This document shows positions 30,001 to 36,057 of a DNA stretch of 64,000 bases, piece after piece (within the stretch, counting starts at the first letter, position 1; every line of letters begins with the position of its first letter). The DNA lies in NCBI GenBank assembly GCA_032718475.1, contig JAUCBJ010004176.1, positions 1 through 64,000 on the forward strand, read 5' to 3'. Made by a program: the position numbers and the translations under genes. Source of the DNA: Nemertoderma westbladi (lineage: Eukaryota > Xenacoelomorpha > Nemertodermatida > Nemertodermatidae). The notes beneath the pieces were generated by a model that saw nothing but the letters and a program-made list of their open reading frames with translations, was not told the DNA's origin and searched no databases.

Positions 30001-33000
30001 TTGGCAGGAGAAACTGTGACACTTACAAACAGAACATTAAAGGGACAACATTTTTTTGATCTGCGCAAACCCGATAAACCAGAACTATTGAGTTACAACG
30101 ACGGAGTAATGAAACTTGTAATCCAGAAGTGGAATGGGAAGGGTTTGGCCCCGGAGGGACACTTTATAGAGAAGAGGAAATCGGAGAAGTCCGATAAGAA
30201 GAGAAGCGCCGACAATGAATGGACAGCGTCGAGTGATGTGCATCGCTGGAGTCGCAATCAAACGGTCGAGTTTGATGGACTTACAACTGGGAAATACTAT
30301 GAATTCCGCGTAGTTGCGTATTCGAATCCGCAATCTGTAAGAATTATGAAGCTGGGAGAAAGTAAAACATTCTTAGCCAAGGAAATTACAACGGAAAGAG
30401 GGAAGATGGAAGATGGGAAGATTGAAGAGAGAAGATCGAGACAAAGCTATGTAGCAGTAATAGTGGCAGTTATAATAGTAGTTATTCTCATTCTTCTACT
30501 CGGTTTACTTCTCACTCTAAAGTATAGCAGACACCGGGCCTCGTATCCCCTCAAAATTTATGAGAACAAATTTAGACATAAAGACGCTGTAAGTTATCCT
30601 TTGAAGGACGATAGAGGTGTGTTTCTAGAGATGGAGAAAATTCGTAGACCCCGGGGCAGACATGTGATTCACCGTGGATCGGCTATGGGAGAATCCGACA
30701 GCGAATCTTTGAATGAATACGATTGCGATAATACGAATAGTTTCTATAACGAAAACGGGAGTTTTATAGGACAATATAACAGACAATCGTGGCCGGGTGT
30801 TCCTCATGTGGTATGAGACATGCGAAGAGAAGCATCAGTGATAGAACAATGTTCACAAAGGCCCAATTACCGACCAATTGTCCGCGGTTCAATAATTGCG
30901 GCATGATGGCCACCATTCATTGACTATTTATTATCGAATTGAGATAAAACTTGGTACGCATGTATATATAACCGGAATTGCAGCTTCGCGCCGCTAAAAA
31001 TATTATGATTAATAATCAAGACGTCAATGAAATTCAGCAATACTTTATGATATTTTTTGTTCTCGTGCAACTCAAAGTTCCACGAACCTTTTTTTAAATG
31101 TTTTTTAATAAGTTGGTTTATAACCTTGTGCTGTGTTTTATTACAATATGTTATTTATCGGAAATATAATAGAGTTTGTGTGCGAAAAAATAGTATATTT
31201 AGAAACAGATAGAGTTGTTTACTTAACAAACAAATTCCGTGACCTATGGTGGTCCTATTATGTAATAAATTAATTGTATTGTAGTTGAGCTGTTAATGCA
31301 ACTTTAATGAATGATGTTGTAATAAGTTGTTCAGAAATGGAAAAAAAATGAGAAAGCACGTCACCGGGGGTTGAACCAGGGCTATGTACGTTTCGGCCTA
31401 TCAGGCCTCGTCAGTAGCGCTAACCAGTTCAGCCACTCTCCCCTGACACTCGCCTTTCTATTTATTCCAGTTCGAGTGGACAGGCAGTCTTTAGCAACCC
31501 CCCCCCCCCACCCTCCGTGTGATTGCACCTATTATGTAACTCACCAGTAACGACGGCGGTGTGATTAATTCCGCAACCCCCCCCCCACACCCTCTGTGTG
31601 ACTGCACTTATTATGTAACTCACCAGTAACGACGGCGGTGTGATTAACTCCGCAACCTCCCCCCCCCCCCCCCCCCTCTGTGTGATTGCACCTATTATGT
31701 AACTCACCAGTAACGACGGCGGTGTGATTAATTCCGCAACCCCCCCCCCCCCCCCCCCCACACCCTCTGTGTGACTGCACTTATTATGTAACTCACCAGT
31801 AACAACGGCGGTGTGATTAACTCCGCACTGTACCGACTCCGCATTCTCCCCCAACTCAACCAACTCGGGTCGCATTAACGAGTTCTCCGAGTAACCCAGC
31901 TTCCCTTTATCCGCCTCCCCGAACGTAAAGACCTGACCCCGACGGGTGACCACAGCCGAGTGGTAGTAACCGCAGGATATACCGACCACCGGGGAGTCCA
32001 ACGCCGGTAGTTCGGTGGGAGTTGGCCGATCGGTGCGGTTTCTGGTACCGAGTTGACCCTCAGTGTTGCTTCCCCAGACGTAAACCCGACCGTCGTCTAA
32101 AAATAAAAAATAACAATCATTTATTTAACACAAACTTACTTTTTTCCTTGGGGGTAATAAGTTCAACTTTTTCTCCCGATTTTGGGGCATATTCGAGCGA
32201 AATACTAATAAACCAAAGCACTTTTAAAAACCAAAATAATAATCTTAAAAATTAGTACAGTAATACAGTAAGCTGGTATCGAGTATTGCTCATGTTTGGT
32301 TAGTGGTTTACCCCACCATCTCTAAAAATGTTTCTGTCAACACTCAATCTATAACTAGCTAAAATAATATAAAATTATTCTAGAATGCAACAAAAGGGCT
32401 TGTCCGGGAGTCGAACCCGGGACCTCTCGCACCCAAAGCGAGAATCATGCCTCTAGACCAACAAGCCGCGATGGAACTTATTTCGGAAATAACGATACCA
32501 TGCAATTCGAAGTTAAGAAGTCAATTAAGGAAATATACAGACGGGTAGGCATAGTAGTAATGTACGATGTAACATATGGCTGATAACCGAAAATAAACAA
32601 TATAAAGGCATGTGGGGGGTTAACATAATGTATTACTGTATAACAACACTACGAACATCTGTTACCTAGTAACCAACCACATCCAACAACTAACCAGTGA
32701 GTGCCATGGAGTGGTCGGCGCCAGCAGCCAGATCCCTGTAGGTCTGATGCTCTAGATGGGTGATTAGTAGAGGTACGTCGGATTTATTGCGGCTACCGGT
32801 ACCCAACTGGCCGTCTTCCCCAGCCCCGAACGCGTAAATCTTACCGGTGTTGGTAGCGGCGAGCGTGTGGATTCTACCGCAGGTTACATGAGTTATTTTT
32901 TCGTGCTTCAGAGCTAAAATAAACAAAAAAATATACAAATGAAAAAAAGAAAACCTTAGCATTGGTGACATTGGTGGCATAACTATTTACATACTTGTGT

Positions 33001-35936
33001 GTAAAGTAGCACTTTACAGTGTGATGATCCGAGTGGCTTTGTTACACGAACGAACGTTAGTGAGTGAGTGAGTGAAAATAAAGCCACGAGGATCAGAACA
33101 CTGTAAAGTACTTTGCAACAAGTATGTATGTAGTTTTATTCCAAAATTTTAACATTACGAAATGATTGTACATATACATTATAAGTGATAGAAACTGCAC
33201 GAATTATATTAGTTGCTGTATAAATAAATGTAAAAATGACATAAATTATGTTATAAATAAGTTAGTTTATATTTATCGCGGCGTTTTGGAGCCGTTATAA
33301 TAATATAGCTAGGCCCTACTGGTTATTAATAGCTATACCCCACCTACCGGTAGGTAATGCAGTAGGCCTATCTGGATGTGAGGCAAATTTCCACCTATTA
33401 TTTACGTGGCGTTAAGTAATGTCCAATAAGGGGACATTACTTAACTGATAACACCAAATACGATATATCGTATTTGGCATAAATTATCACCCATATCGAT
33501 TGACTGAACAGTGAACCTGAACAGTACAAATACTTCTACGTAAAGTCGGCCTAGTTACTTACCAGTTTAGTCCACAGAGCAACGTAATTTGTCTAACCAT
33601 TTAATCATTTTATTGCCATTTTGGTTGGTACAATATAGGGAGCTCAACGCGAACCGTACCGTACCGCGCCTATCAGATTAGGCGCCCTAGTTCCTACATT
33701 ACACCACCGCATCATATTATAATCGCATCAGGGATCCCATTGATAGACTGCTCCATGGAAATCAGAATGGGTTCCGTAAAGGTCGTGGGACCATGGAGCC
33801 CATTTTGGCACTTAGAAGGATAATTGAAGAGTTATCAAAAAAGAAAGACAGGCATCTGGCTGTTATCTTTGTTGACTTCTTCAAGGCCTTTGATTCAGTC
33901 TCTCGCTCACGTATGTTCAGCATACTTTCATTATATGGGATTCCTGGTGAAATTATTGCAGCAATCAGATCAGTATACGATGGTTCGACAACATTTGTGT
34001 CTACTGTTGACGGTGACACAGAACCATTTGTAGTGCTATGGGGAATCATTAGCTCATTAGAACATGCTGCTTCTAGTGTTGGTCTTTTTATTAACTCCAA
34101 AAAGACCAAAATTTTGACAGTTAACTTTGAAAGTCCTCAGCAAGTCTCTGATCGGATGAGCATAAGCTCAAAGGATGGTATGCTTGAGCATGTGGATGAC
34201 TTCTTTTACCTGGGATACGTGGCGGCGCAATTTTGTCGACAAGCCGGCACAGCATTTTTAATATATATGTAATATATATATAATGCAGCTGCAATGCAGC
34301 ATGCCGATCCTAGTACTGTAGTAGTAGTACATTACACGCTTGTAGCTAAAGATTGAAAGCAAAAATAAAAATTCTGGCTCACCAACTAAGCAGGATGAGG
34401 GTAGTGGAACTAACTCTGTTTCAAATTTCATGCTATCTCATTAAGGGTCATTCGTGGGGGGGGGGGGGGGGGGGGGGGGGGGGCATGTACCTGAATAACG
34501 ACACTACATTCCAGGACAGGGTGTAATATTTCAACAATTTGTTATCTCTGTGGCAACACCAAAAAATATGTTAGAGGCCGTAATTTTTTTGAAAATGGTT
34601 TTTATCGCATTCTTTAAAAACACATTGTAGAAAAGTAACAATCATTATTTTAAGGAAATTAAAATGTTTTTTTTTCAAAATTTTGATAGACTGATGGCAA
34701 CCGCAGCAATAAATGTTTCAAATTTTTAATCAGGGGTTTAACTGTAATTACTGACTTAATAAACTCAATAAACTAAACTCAATAAGATTTCTTAGATTAG
34801 AGCCTCATTACTAAATATTTACGAACATCGCGTAATTATAGCCAAACAGCTGCATTATATACATTTATTTACGACGGACTTACATTTAACGCAACTTGGT
34901 TTGGTAACGGGTCGGGTGTGTCCCAGTCCCAACTGACCCCACTCGTTCGCACCCATCATGTAGAGTTTACCCAACGAGGTAACAATGGCAGTGTGTTCGT
35001 CGCCACAGACGACCTGTACAACGGGGTCATTGCGGATCCAGAAGCGACCGGGTTGGTTGTCGTTGAACCGGGTCTTACCGTAGGTAAATACAGCGCCGTA
35101 GTCTGGGGAAATAAATCAAAGAATGAAGTTTCGGGCCAGTGTAGTAACAGGTTACATTGACGCCCGTGTGAAGTATATCAGAGTTTACTGCTGTTATATT
35201 TCACCCCGGCGTCACGGTCTGAGCCCCCCCCCCCCCCCCCCCCCCCCCCGAAGTAAAAAAAATGGGGCCACCGAAATAAAACAAAATTGGTCCTCTGAAA
35301 GAAAAAAAAAAAGAGAAATATTCCGAAATATATTTCCAAAAGATTTGACAATATTCTGTCAGCCAGGCTGCATCCAGGTCACCCACTATTAAACATTTCC
35401 TTCTATAAGTGTAATAATTTATATTATTAATTTTTAATGGATAATAGGCCAGGCTTAATTAAATGGCTTTTTGCGAGCCTTCGCAGCAGCAAATGTATTA
35501 ACTAGTTTTTTTGATATTTAGATTCGTGCAGTATTATGTTCTATTGCTATTAATTGTTGCCAGTGCTGACATTCTAGAAATAATTGGTCATTGTTGTTCC
35601 GAGGTCCGTTTTTATTAGTTTCAGTTTGTTAAAGCTTCTCTCAGCACCCGCTACCGTCACTGGGATAGTTAAACCCGTACAAGTCTAACCCGCAACAGTT
35701 CGCGCCCCTGAGTATGCCTAGTCTATTGTGTTCAAATTGTGACTCCCCCCCCCCCCCCCCCTTTGGTTTGGCTGTTGCCATATGTCTCGTATTGAAGTAT
35801 TGGCTATGTCAGTATGTGGGGCCCTGGCGTGCTCGGGCCCCTAACGCCGCCACTACTACCCCCCCCCCCCCCCACCCCCAATCAACATTTGATTAAAAAA
35901 CAAACCTGGAATTTCCTCATCGTCCGAGAATGTCAT
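1..35936 (-). CDS. RPGR: RPGR orthologue, 14 exons visible, 3' end beyond window
   Basis: Known role: RPGR is a ciliary transition-zone protein; its RCC1 propeller binds partners such as RPGRIP1 and PDE6D. Seen: minus-strand exons at 35906-35936, 34884-35102, 32695-32913, 31797-32096, 21212-21495, 20683-20802, 18515-18706, 18173-18268, 7831-7996, 3457-3996, 2204-2283, 1541-1600, 216-305 and 1-37. All have GT/AG borders and compatible phases, giving more than 810 codons. Exons 1-6 give the propeller in the same order as human RPGR, with landmarks CGDEHTAIVT, CGRIHTLAAT, CGYYHSAVVT, GDGRHGKL and ACGGCHSIV. Exon 7 contains a TPRERRRAK...LPPL segment resembling the human linker after the propeller. 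Exons 9-14 form a Lys/Glu/Asp-rich tail. Introns vary from about 250 bp to over 10 kb and hold minisatellites, a tRNA and a nested gene. Exon borders were read by eye; alternative isoforms are likely. Confidence 0.9.
216..305 (-). CDS. RPGR: RPGR exon 13 (acidic/lysine tail)
   Basis: 90 nt encoding EDDDNESDYSDKEVDEHSAE followed by a KKSDKKKKEK run, phase 0, with tttgtag acceptor and gttagt donor. Confidence 0.6.
1541..1600 (-). CDS. RPGR: RPGR exon 12 (lysine-rich tail)
   Basis: 60 nt, exactly 20 codons beginning KSKTEKKGKKKK, between a ttttcag acceptor and a gttagt donor, phase 0 on both sides. Confidence 0.6.
2204..2283 (-). CDS. RPGR: RPGR exon 11 (acidic tail)
   Basis: 80 nt encoding VVNKADDVAENTSDILEDKT and EEKEPK. 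The acceptor is ttcag, the donor a weaker AAG|gtgggg. Phase 1 in, phase 0 out, consistent with exons 10 and 12. Confidence 0.6.
2835..2970 (-). pseudogene. Retroelement coding remnant (copy 1)
   Basis: The minus-strand reading DREDADNLAKVLGDRDLLRR resembles a second fragment at 46,085-46,215 (DLDDADDLTNVMGHRELWRR). The ..DR.LWRR.. pattern recalls LINE ORF2 carboxy termini. No flanking domain remains. It is an old insertion in an RPGR intron. Confidence 0.35.
3457..3996 (-). CDS. RPGR: RPGR exon 10 (ORF15-like Lys/Glu-rich tail)
   Basis: 540 nt, 180 codons. It starts TLVNTLANGEVPLRDADG, passes through an acidic part, then long KEKEQ/EEKK runs to DDDEKDP. Vertebrate RPGR ORF15 is a Glu/Gly repeat that is glutamylated. 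This exon holds the same place but is Lys/Glu-rich without Gly, and a long charged helix is likely. Ends are ctaccag and G|gtaacc. Confidence 0.75.
4285..7830 (-). repeat. 31-bp minisatellite carrying an RPGR 5' splice site
   Basis: About 110 head-to-tail units fill the start of RPGR intron 9. On the RPGR strand most units read ATTG|gtaagtgtttatt..., identical to the exon 9 donor at 7831/7830. Units nearest the exon (about 5,040-7,830) are 31 bp. Those furthest away (4,285-5,040) mix in 33-42 bp variants whose donor has become ggtaatg. Open frames inside the array follow from its periodicity and are not genes. Confidence 0.95.
7831..7996 (-). CDS. RPGR: RPGR exon 9 (charged tail); donor seeds the 3.5 kb array
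   Basis: 166 nt with a ttttcag acceptor. It encodes THFSRSGTIEKMKPKESFRR and a Lys/Gln/Glu stretch ending DNDKVIG. The donor ATTG|gtaagtg is the same sequence that recurs in the 31-bp minisatellite starting immediately downstream. Phase 1 joins exon 10. Confidence 0.75.
8696..8725 (+). repeat. Poly(G) tract
   Basis: A run of about 30 G on the plus strand in RPGR intron 8, preceded by gataggg and followed by aaactgg. Such tracts are length-unstable, so the exact length is uncertain. Confidence 0.9.
8800..8960 (-). repeat. Dispersed repeat family R1 copy
   Basis: Contains aaaactgtaacctgttctat, the segment tttattgttttggttaaaat and ctgtaacctgctcctttccc, which recur at 19,600, 20,935 and (opposite strand) 1,735, 18,445, 23,685 and 36,465. 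It is an unnamed interspersed element with about eight copies or fragments in the window. Confidence 0.7.
9171..18190 (-). repeat. 56-bp minisatellite carrying an RPGR exon end and 5' splice site
   Basis: About 160 units occupy most of RPGR intron 8. On the RPGR strand each unit is CAGTGGATCTATTTAATGTG (the last 20 bases of exon 8), then gtgagttcgtgtggtccggg, then taactacgcaggttca. The array therefore repeats an exon end plus a consensus donor. Variants (accaaacg, ccggaccccgg, gttagttac) mark subfamilies, and a 784-bp higher-order period of 14 units is visible between about 9,800 and 12,000. Confidence 0.95.
18173..18268 (-). CDS. RPGR: RPGR exon 8 (linker); donor seeds the 9 kb array
   Basis: 96 nt encoding SSDVTDFGGAGRKLPIEEAS and DEDNKSVDLFNV, phase 0 at both ends. 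The last 20 exon bases and the AATGTG|gtgagt donor form part of the 56-bp unit repeated about 160 times in the following intron. Confidence 0.75.
18515..18706 (-). CDS. RPGR: RPGR exon 7 (linker)
   Basis: 192 nt, 64 codons, between a ccgcag acceptor and a gttagt donor. The basic segment LTPRERRRAKVSDE followed by NTLPPL resembles the human RPGR segment after the propeller (RRRERERSPDS...RRTLPP). Otherwise low complexity. Confidence 0.75.
18850..19030. repeat. 42-bp tandem repeat, about 4 copies
   Basis: Imperfect repeats of gaaatttgacggcaaattca followed by atctgccgcaaacttctgc in RPGR intron 6. Short open frames on both strands follow from the period of three. No gene. Confidence 0.75.
19508..19716. 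mobile_element. Palindrome-ended repeat (R1 copy in a MITE-like unit)
   Basis: About 209 bp bordered by inverted ends: cgcggatccggatccggatc...ggattc on the left and ggaatccggatccggatccg on the right. Between them is a copy of the R1 family. Short inverted ends without an ORF suggest a non-autonomous DNA element or an insertion of R1 into one. Confidence 0.5.
19726..20054 (-). pseudogene. LINE ORF2 C-terminal remnant
   Basis: Minus-strand reading contains LRVATGRWRR...WRVCQCDEETHVIL. This matches the pattern LRVETGRW..R.CxCgxxETEEHVLL known from the C terminus of some LINE reverse transcriptase proteins. The preceding TWGAVRSRIL...TATKFITYRTI is also typical of that tail. The RT itself is absent. 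It lies in RPGR intron 6. Confidence 0.5.
20683..20802 (-). CDS. RPGR: RPGR exon 6 (closing propeller strand)
   Basis: 120 nt, phase 0 at both ends. It encodes IACGGCHSIVLATKRSR followed by a Ser/Met-rich linker. The ACGGCH motif matches the end of the human RPGR propeller. Confidence 0.85.
20930..21075 (-). repeat. Dispersed repeat family R1 copy
   Basis: Shares tttattgttttggtta, cgtaacctgctcctttcccttaa split over 20,990-21,015, and the gatttgc...ccctgtctgg end with the copy at 8,800-8,960. Confidence 0.65.
21212..21495 (-). CDS. RPGR: RPGR exon 5 (RCC1 blades)
   Basis: 284 nt encoding SGKLYTFGEGQCGQLGLGPN...SCGDSHTMALSRKGILYSMGDGRHGKL...EFGDFFVSV, then a gtaagc donor. It aligns with the fifth and sixth blades of RPGR. 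It lies about 10.3 kb from exon 4 because intron 4 contains the nested L1CAM-like gene. Confidence 0.9.
21725..21830 (+). mobile_element. tRNA-like SINE fragment
   Basis: tagctgaatggttagagg resembles a Pol III A box. The following cgtggggccttcgcgcagca is nearly identical to the unit of the 42-bp array at 37,073-37,615, so both derive from one dispersed element. Confidence 0.4.
22017..22330. repeat. Diverged tandem duplication of ~155 bp
   Basis: aagccaggtggtttata, aacgcagtactcgt, cctcgttgcg and gtcctgttttgt occur in the same order at 22,030-22,110 and 22,180-22,270, with the second copy partly diverged. No coding content. Confidence 0.7.
23480..23605 (+). repeat. Short tandem repeat gcgaactttgttcctat
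   Basis: Five imperfect copies of a 21-30 bp unit in RPGR intron 4. An open frame across it is repeat-derived. Confidence 0.6.
23680..23835 (+). repeat. Dispersed repeat family R1/R2 copy
   Basis: ggaaaggagcaggttacact, ggcggtgttttct, ccaaaacaataaac and cttgcggtcaatttg recur at 36,465-36,600, partly at 1,735 and 18,445, and inverted in the R1 copies. Confidence 0.65.
23880..24080 (+). repeat. Degenerate repeat ttgggcaagtgacctat
   Basis: About nine irregularly spaced copies of ttgg(g)caagtg(a/t)cctat. No coding potential seen. Confidence 0.7.
24395..25590 (+). repeat. 56-bp minisatellite in RPGR intron 4
   Basis: About 21 units of catgtctgaggcagatatct then tctttaagtataaacacaaa then tgtctcagtctgtctc, 55-57 bp each. 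It does not contain an exon border of either gene. Weak gtataa donors exist on the plus strand only. Confidence 0.9.
26075..26170 (+). mobile_element. SINE copy 1 starting at the hammerhead motif
   Basis: Similarity to copy 2 begins at ttagcgctactgatgagg, so the A box half is missing while the hammerhead-like part, the B box-like ggttcaattccc and the tail gacgcgctttctc...ttccatttctgaacaaaa are present. The copy continues toward copy 2 (see 26,115-26,465). Confidence 0.6.
26077..26120 (+). ncRNA. Hammerhead ribozyme-like motif 1
   Basis: Seen: stem I gcgcta/tagcgc, core CTGATGA, stem II ggcc/ggct with loop tgata (G-U closing pair), GAA, stem III of two base pairs with loop gtac, and A17 in a GTA cleavage triplet. 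This satisfies the type I hammerhead core (CUGANGA...GAA...NUH). Predicted cleavage is between 26,114 and 26,115. Activity not shown. Confidence 0.55.
26400..26530 (+). mobile_element. SINE copy 2 with tRNA-like head and hammerhead motif
   Basis: A box-like tggctgaactggttagcg, the hammerhead-like motif, then B box-like ggttcaacccccg. The spacing of 60 bp between boxes fits a class II tRNA (Leu/Ser-like) whose anticodon-variable part is replaced by the ribozyme-like fold. The tail ends near aacaaaaccataat. Confidence 0.6.
26428..26471 (+). ncRNA. Hammerhead ribozyme-like motif 2
   Basis: Identical over 44 nt to the motif at 26,077-26,120 and exactly 351 bp from it. Predicted cleavage is between 26,465 and 26,466. 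Confidence 0.55.
26601..26858. mobile_element. Long palindrome (MITE-like)
   Basis: Two arms of about 90 bp (26,626-26,718 and 26,765-26,858) are reverse complements: tagtttgatgccgttattta/taaataacggcatcaaacta and cacatagtgagtgagcctca/tgaggctcactcactacgtg. A separate perfect hairpin ggagaggga/tccctctcc abuts at 26,601-26,624. No ORF. Confidence 0.75.
27566..27674. other. Multi-hairpin inverted-repeat structure
   Basis: Outer helix GCCGAGATC/GATCTCGGC encloses a perfect 12-bp hairpin GGGACGTTAGTG/CACTAACGTCCC and a second hairpin gatgca/tgcatc. It is GC-rich compared with its AT-rich surroundings. It could be a structured ncRNA or a small palindromic mobile element; I do not recognise a known RNA family. 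Confidence 0.45.
28447..30816 (+). CDS. L1CAM/neuroglian-like adhesion protein, intronless, nested in RPGR intron 4
   Basis: 789 residues, one exon. Seen: hydrophobic N-terminal signal (LGILIFVCF); four Ig-like domains with Cys pairs near 73/114, 159/206, 267/317 and 359/418; two FN3-like domains (about 437-535 and 541-648); a transmembrane segment at 668-691; and a 98-residue tail. The tail has YPLK..DRGVF, DSESLNEYD and NENGSFIGQY, the L1-family ankyrin-binding region with FIGQY at 773-777. Known: L1-family proteins (six Ig, four to five FN3, about 1,200 residues) link cell adhesion to ankyrin-spectrin. This is a shorter form. Absence of introns in a normally multi-exon family suggests a retrogene or strong intron loss. 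The gene lies antisense within RPGR. The first ATG before the signal was taken as start. An AATAAA occurs at about 31,264. Confidence 0.85.
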   Translation: MSRIHLQRLGILIFVCFREINCINNCVVNTSTIDTVEPANCIPIITIKSQTPANRPQWYGSGVAGTKTSSIQCVGQLNKSDNVELLYNYVKTKQLDVNNALPINQPESAGIYQCVSKNALGTFMSSSMIFDVIGEDHDVINNRSNEYNATVGLPLYIQCPLWRKGISITWDLLDTSDDRDIRRIPDDKGNLNIVKVEKADGDGISCVRYSFLETGAQDPVAKKFHFKINVNESPTDNYNTDESDFVDKGETLVELKIRVGYKKRLSCPFSQHGDVLWYKDGQRINEIEDKFIKIDELSPQILNLENVTLNHSGSYMCELNNTGVKRTFNVTVLTPPIFNMPILLPSERAFYNGTITAICTLQDRQYEFPENGIKLLANGKEVTKDCKSGCPIVTTSDKNTLIITIHTRNRDETTVLQCAAKNTQGTTIVHVVTVVSREGPLGVANITAFPLACGMTLWWDEPSLSDIFFRITYKSKSGQRVLNIPVEVNSTKKYYTFRGLGCDVEYMFYVRSLNKTSGLAGETVTLTNRTLKGQHFFDLRKPDKPELLSYNDGVMKLVIQKWNGKGLAPEGHFIEKRKSEKSDKKRSADNEWTASSDVHRWSRNQTVEFDGLTTGKYYEFRVVAYSNPQSVRIMKLGESKTFLAKEITTERGKMEDGKIEERRSRQSYVAVIVAVIIVVILILLLGLLLTLKYSRHRASYPLKIYENKFRHKDAVSYPLKDDRGVFLEMEKIRRPRGRHVIHRGSAMGESDSESLNEYDCDNTNSFYNENGSFIGQYNRQSWPGVPHVV
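31290..31490 (-). mobile_element. SINE copy 3 (inverted), decayed hammerhead
   Basis: On the minus strand: aaagactgcctgtcc, a tRNA-like tggctgaactggttagcg, a hammerhead-like core, ggttcaacccccggtgacgt, and a tail containing gcattaacagctcaact, also found after copy 1 (26,201-26,217). This defines a family of at least three copies. Confidence 0.6.
31379..31420 (-). ncRNA. Hammerhead-like motif 3, probably inactive
   Basis: Core CTGACGA and GAA with a perfect stem II (ggcc/ggcc). Stem III has lost its pairing (gtacata) and stem I has one mismatch (gcgcta/tagccc). Position 7 (C) is permitted in CUGANGA. Confidence 0.45.
31497..31796 (-). repeat. 79-89 bp tandem repeat of the RPGR exon 4 end and donor
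   Basis: Besides the genuine exon 4 border, three copies of GCGGA(A/G)TTAATCACACCGC...TTACTG|gtgagttacataata follow. The predicted donors start at 31,544, 31,623, 31,707 and 31,796. Units differ mainly in the length of a poly(G) run on the RPGR strand. Confidence 0.9.
31797..32096 (-). CDS. RPGR: RPGR exon 4 (RCC1 blades); donor is tandemly repeated
   Basis: 300 nt encoding DGRVYVWGSNTEGQLGT...ISCGYYHSAVVTRRGQVFTFGEADKGKLGY...CGVNHTAVVT. The donor is ACTG|gtgagt. The last ~29 exon bases plus the donor are copied three more times just downstream in the intron (31,500-31,796). Confidence 0.9.
32396..32467 (-). tRNA. tRNA-Pro (anticodon TGG)
   Basis: 72 nt, fully cloverleaf. The acceptor stem is GGCTTGT/ACAAGCC with discriminator C, the anticodon loop TTTGGGT, and the T arm CCGGGTTCGACTCCCGG. 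Near identical to animal tRNA-Pro. A TTTT terminator follows directly. It lies in RPGR intron 3 on the same strand. Confidence 0.95.
32695..32913 (-). CDS. RPGR: RPGR exon 3 (RCC1 blade)
   Basis: 219 nt between a tttag acceptor and a gttagt donor. It encodes LKHEKITHVTCGRIHTLAAT...GAGEDGQLGTG...AAGADHSMALT, aligned to the second RPGR blade. The phases match exons 2 and 4. Confidence 0.9.
32990..33127. mobile_element. Small palindromic MITE-like element
   Basis: Arms tttacagtgtgatgatccga...gtggcttt and aaagccac...gaggatcagaacactgtaaa are inverted copies flanking tgagtgagtgagtg. It lies in RPGR intron 2. No ORF. Confidence 0.65.
33720..34265 (+). pseudogene. LINE reverse transcriptase fragment
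   Basis: Translation RDPIDRLLHGNQNGFRKGRG continues into MEPILALRRIIEE...LAVIFVDFFKAFDSVSRSRM...LYGIPGEIIAAIRSVYDG, the RT finger/palm motifs (VDFxKAFDSV). The segment with QG and YADD is deleted: it jumps to LFINSKKTKIL. It lies in RPGR intron 2 on the opposite strand and is dead. Confidence 0.75.
34457..34485 (+). repeat. Poly(G) tract
   Basis: About 28 G in RPGR intron 2. Others (C on plus strand) lie at 21,919-21,937, 35,225-35,249, 35,745-35,761 and 35,860-35,873. Confidence 0.85.
34884..35102 (-). CDS. RPGR: RPGR exon 2 (RCC1 blade)
   Basis: 219 nt, in phase between a cccag acceptor and a gtaagt donor. It encodes YGAVFTYGKTRFND...CGDEHTAIVT...LYMMGANEWGQLGLGHTRP, the first RCC1 repeat of RPGR with its GxxxxGQLGLG signature. 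Confidence 0.9.
35906..35936 (-). CDS. RPGR: RPGR exon 1 (start codon exon)
   Basis: A 31-nt coding piece begins MTFSDDEEIP and ends with one phase-1 base before a gtttgt donor. Joined to exon 2 it gives ...EEIPDYGAVFTYGK, which lines up with the human RPGR start (10 acidic residues, then the first propeller strand). The ATG was chosen for this match. The 5' UTR is not delimited. Confidence 0.8.
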
Positions 35937-36057
35937 TGTGAATAATAAATTAACAGTGTTCACCTGAAATCATTGTTATTGCAACGTGAACGATAATAGG
36001 CCTAACGTAATATAAAAGGCTGAATATAAATTATATGCGTTAAGAATAACAGGGAAA

